A stretch of 9,897 nt of DNA, from the NCBI GenBank assembly GCA_030377945.1, contig JAUCGD010000109.1, positions 1 to 9,897 of the forward strand, written 5' to 3'. Under the pieces are notes generated by a model that worked only from the letters and a program-made list of their open reading frames with translations, ran no database searches and was not told where the DNA came from. The DNA comes from Desulfobacterales bacterium HSG17. Its GTDB lineage: Bacteria; Desulfobacterota; Desulfobacteria; Desulfobacterales; Desulfococcaceae. Positions 7,226 through 9,897 of this stretch are shown here, in pieces (position 1 is the stretch's first letter; each line of letters opens with the position of its first letter). The position numbers and the translations under genes are program-made.

Positions 7226-8329
7226 ATGAAAACCTTTGACGACCTGATAACCGAGGTTCAAAAGTCGGGTTTGTGTCACCATTGCGGTGGATGCGTAACC
7301 TTTTGCACCTCCATCAACTACGGTGCTCTTGAACTCAATGACAAGGGAATGCCCCAGTATGCAGACCAGGAAAAGTGCATTGAATGCGGCCTGTGCTATT
7401 CCATCTGTCCTGAGATTGATGAAATGCAGGAGGAAACCAAAAAGGTGGCAGGGTGGGTTCCCCCAATGGGCAATGTCCTGGAAACCACGGTGGCCCGCGC
7501 AACAGATCCAATGATCCGCAACAAGGCAACAGATGGAGGCGTAGTAACAGCCCTGCTGGTTCACCTGCTTGACAGGGGACATATTGACGGAGCCATTGTA
7601 ACAAAACAGATCGGCCCTTTTGTCCGGGAACCAATGCTGGCAACCACCAAACAGGAGATTATAGATTCTGCTGGATTTTATTTTGACAGTTCCCACGGTG
7701 TAAAGCATTTTGGCCATGACTACTCCACCTATTCACCATCAGTACAGGAGTTTCGGCCCATGATGCAAAAAGGACTCCGAAGGGTTGCCCTGGTAGGAAC
7801 CCCATGCCAGATAAAAACCCTTAGAAAAATAGAAGCAATGGGAATAGTTCCCTCAGACTCCATCAAATACACCTTGGGATTGTTCTGCTCAGGAAACTTC
7901 ATTTTTGACGAAGCAGAACGTAAAAAACTGGAAACCCTGGGCAAATTTAAATGGACAGATGTAATAAAGGTCAATATCAAGGATGAACTCATGATCCGCC
8001 TTAACAACAATGATCTGAGAGCCATTCCTCTTGAAAAGATTGACTTTATGAAACGCTATGCCTGCAAATACTGCCCTGACTATGCCTCGGAATACGCAGA
8101 CGTATCCTTTGGAGGCATAGGAGCAGACGAAGGCTGGACAACTGTAATAACAAGGTCACCCGTTGGCAGAGCAATAATTGCAGATGCCAGGGGAAAAACC
8201 ATTGAAACCTTTGATGCAAAAGCGAAACCGGACCTTCCAACAAAGGTTTTGGACAAGGTAAAAGACGCTTCAACAAAGAAAAAAGCATATTCAAAAAAAA
8301 TGCACGACACGCTTGTCAGTAAACAGTGA
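7226..8329 (+). CDS. FrhB/FdhB-like flavin and iron-sulfur protein (coenzyme F420 hydrogenase/dehydrogenase beta family)
   Basis: The protein has 367 residues. Two ferredoxin motifs sit at the N-terminus: C17-x2-C20-x2-C23-x3-C27 (CHHCGGCVTFC) and C51-x2-C54-x2-C57-x3-C61-P (CIECGLCYSICP). The FrhB-type part follows, with ATDGGVVTALLVHLL, C194 in VGTPCQIKTL, C221 in FCSGN, and C280-x2-C283-P (CKYCPD) before ADVSFGGIGADEGWTTV. The family binds FAD and passes electrons between F420H2 (or another donor) and Fe-S clusters, as in FrhB, FpoF and FdhB. AGGAGG at 7215-7220 sets the start, and the gene is 9 nt after metF. It most likely serves as the redox port of the Hdr-MvhD-MetVF complex. Whether the cofactor is F420, NAD(P)H or ferredoxin cannot be told from sequence alone. 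The C-terminal ~50 residues are Lys-rich. Confidence 0.9.
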   Translation: MKTFDDLITEVQKSGLCHHCGGCVTFCTSINYGALELNDKGMPQYADQEKCIECGLCYSICPEIDEMQEETKKVAGWVPPMGNVLETTVARATDPMIRNKATDGGVVTALLVHLLDRGHIDGAIVTKQIGPFVREPMLATTKQEIIDSAGFYFDSSHGVKHFGHDYSTYSPSVQEFRPMMQKGLRRVALVGTPCQIKTLRKIEAMGIVPSDSIKYTLGLFCSGNFIFDEAERKKLETLGKFKWTDVIKVNIKDELMIRLNNNDLRAIPLEKIDFMKRYACKYCPDYASEYADVSFGGIGADEGWTTVITRSPVGRAIIADARGKTIETFDAKAKPDLPTKVLDKVKDASTKKKAYSKKMHDTLVSKQ

Positions 8330-8404
8330 ACAGTTATCAGTGAACAGAAGAAAAACTGTTCACTGATAATTGATAATTGATAATTGTTTACTGACTGATA
8401 ACTG
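8317..8404 (+). repeat. nested inverted repeat and 3x7-bp tandem repeat upstream of response regulator 2
   Basis: TTATCAGTGAACAG (8334-8347) is perfectly complemented by CTGTTCACTGATAA (8356-8369) around an 8-nt loop. With one G-T pair the stem extends to 17 bp (8331-8372). An outer pair, CAGTAAACA (8317-8325) and TGTTTACTG (8385-8393), encloses it and uses the last codons of the frhB-like gene. TGATAAT is repeated three times head to tail at 8364-8384. A further ACTGATAACTG (8394-8404) is complementary to CAGTTATCAGT (8331-8341), allowing an alternative fold. It fills the 89-nt spacer and ends 2 nt before the ribosome binding site at 8407-8412. No T-run follows, so it is not a standard terminator. 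It looks like a dispersed intergenic palindromic repeat; an attenuating or processing role is possible. Confidence 0.75.
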
Positions 8405-8418
8405 AAAAGGAGATTAAA

Positions 8419-8802
8419 ATGAGCCAAAAAAGAATACTGGTAGTTGACGACGAGCCTGATTTTGCTGCAATAGTACAGAAAAATCTGAAAAAAGAAGGCT
8501 TTGACGTAGAAATAGCCTATGACGGTGTTCAGGCAATGAAAAAAATTGAAAAAAACCCGCCCGACGCCATTGTACTGGATGTTATGATGCCTGAAAAAGA
8601 CGGATACGAGGTATGCAAAGAACTGAAAGAAAGCGATGAATACAGCGAAATTCCAATATTAATGCTCACAGCAGTAGCAGACCATGTAGCATCTACAAGA
8701 TACTCCCACGCAGACGGAATGAGCATGGAAGCAGACGACTACCTGCCTAAACCTGCCTCAGCCGAGGATATTACGGATAGTTTGAGGAGTCTGCTGGAGT
8801 AA
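8419..8802 (+). CDS. single-domain response regulator (CheY/Spo0F-like receiver), copy 2
   Basis: This is a 127-residue receiver-only protein. Key residues are D10-D11 (VVDDEPD), phosphoacceptor D54 (VLDVMMPEKDG), T84 (MLTAVAD) and K111 (DDYLPKP). It carries the same five-residue expansion between T84 and K111 as the first regulator, with DHVASTRYSHADGMSMEADD conserved. About 79 of 127 positions are identical by hand count, and the regions from 48 to 63 and 82 to 111 are nearly the same. The first half before residue 48 and the last 15 residues differ most. AAGGAG at 8407-8412 precedes the ATG by 6 nt. It is the last + strand gene of the cluster, separated from the frhB-like gene by the palindromic spacer, and lacks an obvious + strand terminator. 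The two copies may answer different kinases or contact different subunits; this is inference. Confidence 0.94.
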   Translation: MSQKRILVVDDEPDFAAIVQKNLKKEGFDVEIAYDGVQAMKKIEKNPPDAIVLDVMMPEKDGYEVCKELKESDEYSEIPILMLTAVADHVASTRYSHADGMSMEADDYLPKPASAEDITDSLRSLLE

Positions 8803-8827
8803 TAAAAAAGTATAACTCCATTTAAAG

Positions 8828-8849
8828 AAAAAAAAAGCCCTGAAAGGGC
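8828..8849 (-). terminator. probable intrinsic terminator for leftward transcription (xisHI)
   Basis: Read on the minus strand, the hairpin GCCCT-TTC-AGGGC (8849 down to 8837) is followed at once by nine T residues (8836 down to 8828), the layout of a Rho-independent terminator. The stem is short (5 bp) but almost all G-C. It lies about 150 nt beyond the xisI stop and would also shield response regulator 2 from antisense transcription. Confidence 0.55.
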
Positions 8850-8920
8850 GAAATATAAAAGCCCAGGGCAACGCCCTGGGAATGCTCCCCCATAAAAGTT
8901 AGCCCTGTAAGGGCGTAATA
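8836..8920. repeat. REP-like element of three GC-rich hairpins
   Basis: Three hairpins follow one another: GCCCT-GAA-AGGGC (8837-8849), CCCAGGGC-AAC-GCCCTGGG (8862-8880) and GCCCT-GTA-AGGGC (8902-8914). The outer two are near-exact direct repeats: 8836-8855 and 8901-8920 match at 18 of 20 bases. The central one is an 8-bp perfect stem. The GC-rich blocks stand out against AT-rich flanks and lie between two convergent transcription units, a typical place for repetitive extragenic palindromes. A minus-strand open frame across it is a by-product of the palindromes. Confidence 0.75.
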
Positions 8921-8930
8921 CCAAAAATAA

Positions 8931-8962
8931 AATTCTAAGATTATTTTTTATAATCAAGAATT
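8931..8962. other. AT-rich imperfect hairpin between convergent genes
   Basis: AATTCT (8931-8936) and GATTAT (8939-8944) pair with ATAATC (8950-8955) and AGAATT (8957-8962) around a T5 loop, giving a 12-bp AT-rich stem with a small internal loop. A T-run at 8980-8986 lies 17 nt further on. It could be a weak terminator but is not convincing. Nothing else is recognisable in 8963-9001. Confidence 0.3.
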
Positions 8963-9001
8963 AAAACAGTCTGTTGTTGTTTTTTTGCAAAAATATTAGC
9001 T

Positions 9002-9337
9002 CTAACCACATGCAAAATCAGTAAACGGCCTCTTAAACGGTGACTGAAATCCAAGTACAATATCATCACGCACCACTCCCATATTTACTAATTCCTCTCC
9101 CACATCAACCTCTGTCCCGTTATGCTGAATCCATATTTTACCGTTTTTTATATCAAAGTGCATAACACATCCATAAACCCGGCGCTCGCCCTGCCAACCT
9201 ACATTCATAAGCTGATAATGATCCCGGACAGCATCAAAAACGGTCTCCCGTTCGATTTCATCAGATGCTCTGCCGTATGAAGCATAATATTCTATAATTT
9301 GCTGGATATATTTTCTATAAGTTTCTATTTTATCCAT
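9002..9337 (-). CDS. xisI: XisI family protein (fdxN element excision controlling factor)
   Basis: This is a 111-residue protein, the usual XisI length. Family hallmarks are the start MDKIETYRKYIQQIIEYY, then DHYQLMNVGWQGERRVYGC, HFDIKNGKIWIQHNGTEVDV and the C-terminal DDIVLGFQSPFKRPFTDFA. In Anabaena, XisH and XisI are needed for developmental excision of the fdxN element, but the family is scattered in genomes without that element and its biochemical role is unclear. The start is set by AAGGAG (complement of 9346-9351), 8 nt before the ATG. The first codons overlap the 3' end of xisH by 13 nt, so the pair is translationally coupled. No recombinase (xisF type) or fdxN gene is visible nearby. 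Confidence 0.93.
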   Translation of the reverse strand: MDKIETYRKYIQQIIEYYASYGRASDEIERETVFDAVRDHYQLMNVGWQGERRVYGCVMHFDIKNGKIWIQHNGTEVDVGEELVNMGVVRDDIVLGFQSPFKRPFTDFACG

Positions 9338-9741
9338 GTTGTTATCTCCTTATTTTGAACAGAATATACAATCAGTTTCAAAGTATGATGCCGAATGGCC
9401 TCCAGCCCAAAAGGCAGCATAAAAAAAGATTCATATGTATCAAGAGGAACAGCAAGATAAAGAATTCGTTCAGGTTCATGATGCTTCATTATCATCCGGT
9501 AATTCATAAATTGACCCAATGCAGTATGAAAATCTGAAACAGGTGACGGGCTTGGAAAACTTTTTATTTCCACAGCAATTTTTTCATCACCCTTTTCCGC
9601 TGCAATTATCTTTTCTGCTGCAAGGTCAACAAAAAAATCAATCTCGCCAAAACGGACCGAATAAGGATCATGGGTAATCTTCCATCCGGCTTTTTCAAGG
9701 GCTGTCTTTACAATATCATGAAAAATATCTTTTGCAGGCAT
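9325..9741 (-). CDS. xisH: XisH family protein (PD-(D/E)XK nuclease-like)
   Basis: The protein has 138 residues, full length for XisH. It starts MPAKDIFHDIVKTALEKAGW and continues with THDPYSVRFGEIDFFVDL, AAEKGDEKIAVEIKSF, ALGQFMNYR and ERILYLAVPLDTYESFF. D39 together with E58-x-K60 (VEIKS) fits the PD-(D/E)XK nuclease-like core suggested for this family. Cleavage activity is unproven. It is followed by overlapping xisI in the canonical order. GAGGA (complement of 9748-9752) lies 6 nt before the ATG. The start region overlaps the end of a truncated PIN-like frame. A weak extended -10 (TGC then TATACA, complement of 9762-9770) could give a separate promoter with a very short leader. Confidence 0.93.
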   Translation of the reverse strand: MPAKDIFHDIVKTALEKAGWKITHDPYSVRFGEIDFFVDLAAEKIIAAEKGDEKIAVEIKSFPSPSPVSDFHTALGQFMNYRMIMKHHEPERILYLAVPLDTYESFFMLPFGLEAIRHHTLKLIVYSVQNKEITTWIK

Positions 9742-9832
9742 ACAATATCCTCAACAAGTGATGTATAGCATTAAACAGCAACTCACTGATAATTACATTA
9801 GTATCAAATACATATCTCATTTTATTCATCAT
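9716..9832 (-). pseudogene. truncated N-terminus of a PIN-domain toxin-like gene
   Basis: A 38-codon frame starts at 9832 and reads MMNKMRYVFDTNVIISELLF before continuing NAIHHLLRILYACKRYFS and stopping at 9716-9718, inside the xisH start. The first 20 residues match the opening of PIN-domain proteins (hydrophobic strand, catalytic Asp in FDTNVIIS, then LL). PIN domains are about 130 residues, and nothing after residue 20 looks like one. The other acidic catalytic residues are missing, so it cannot be a working nuclease. The likely history is a deletion or insertion that fused the 5' end of a PIN gene to the xisH leader. The alternative is a chance frame, but the DTN-containing motif at the right place argues against that. 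The true start may be the ATG at 9820 (MRYVFDTN). No good ribosome binding site is seen. Confidence 0.55.
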
Positions 9833-9897
9833 TTAAAATTGATTGTAAAATTCTATTGATTTAACAACTTATCTAAAAATATGAAGAACAAACAAAA
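9833..9897. other. AT-rich right edge with no recognisable gene
   Basis: The last 65 bases are AT-rich with no convincing coding frame, hairpin or repeat. On the minus strand TTTACAAT-like hexamers could form a -10 for the PIN remnant, but no matching -35 is clear. Confidence 0.3.

Noticed and set aside
6683..7717. Long minus-strand open frame (344 codons) opposite metF and the frhB-like gene
   Set aside because: It lies antisense to two well-supported genes, has no family-like sequence and arises from codon bias of the coding strand.
8364..8386. CRISPR-like short repeats
   Set aside because: The 7-bp units are contiguous without spacers, and no Cas genes are present.
8739..8957. Minus-strand frame across the REP-like element
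   Set aside because: It contains the translated palindromes (FPGRCPGLLYFALSGL), a known kind of spurious protein produced by such repeats, and it overlaps the end of response regulator 2.
9784..9794. CACTGATAATT, also present in the 8361-8371 repeat, as a second copy of the spacer element
   Set aside because: Only 11 AT-rich bases are shared, with no flanking palindrome, and here they fall inside the PIN-like reading frame. Chance is the simpler reading.

Overview
The window reads as chromosomal DNA (moderate GC, AT-rich spacers) of an anaerobic bacterium with a tetrahydrofolate-type Wood-Ljungdahl pathway. It is most likely a sulfate-reducing Desulfobacterota of the Desulfobacteraceae/Desulfonema kind. 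This is inferred from the Hdr/MvhD/MetVF gene set, the selenocysteine codon, the HdrA of about 1,000 residues and the palindromic spacer repeats. No rRNA or other marker is present, so the taxonomy stays an inference.

Bases 1-8802 (+ strand) hold one compact gene cluster: single-domain response regulator 1, hdrC, hdrB, hdrA (a tandem double HdrA), mvhD (with an in-frame UGA read as selenocysteine), metV, metF, an frhB-like flavin/iron-sulfur gene, and a second response regulator paralogous to the first. From hdrC to the frhB-like gene the spacers are 7-20 nt or the genes overlap (hdrB/hdrA by 20 nt, metV/metF by 8 nt), so they are probably co-transcribed. A possible sigma-70 promoter lies at the left edge.

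Together the enzymes look like a multi-subunit methylenetetrahydrofolate reductase. MetF carries the FAD site for methylene-/methyl-THF, MetV is its Cys-rich partner, MvhD links to the heterodisulfide-reductase-like HdrABC, and the FrhB-like protein is a candidate electron entry or exit port. The hdrCBA-mvhD-metVF core resembles the Moorella thermoacetica cluster proposed to be electron-bifurcating. In a sulfate reducer it could run either way (CO2 fixation or acetyl-CoA oxidation). No hydrogenase subunits lie beside mvhD. The two receiver-only regulators at the ends share an unusual loop insertion, which suggests phosphorylation-dependent control of the complex by protein contact rather than DNA binding.

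The 8330-8418 spacer holds a long imperfect inverted repeat and a 3x7-bp tandem repeat before response regulator 2. The 8803-9001 spacer holds a REP-like element of three GC-rich hairpins; the leftmost is followed on the minus strand by a nine-T run and probably terminates leftward transcription.

Bases 9002-9741 (- strand) encode an overlapping xisH-xisI pair, best known as excision controlling factors of the cyanobacterial fdxN element but widespread outside that role. Just upstream, overlapping the xisH start, is a 38-codon reading frame that begins like a PIN-domain toxin and then loses similarity. I read it as a truncated remnant, a sign of past rearrangement at this accessory edge.
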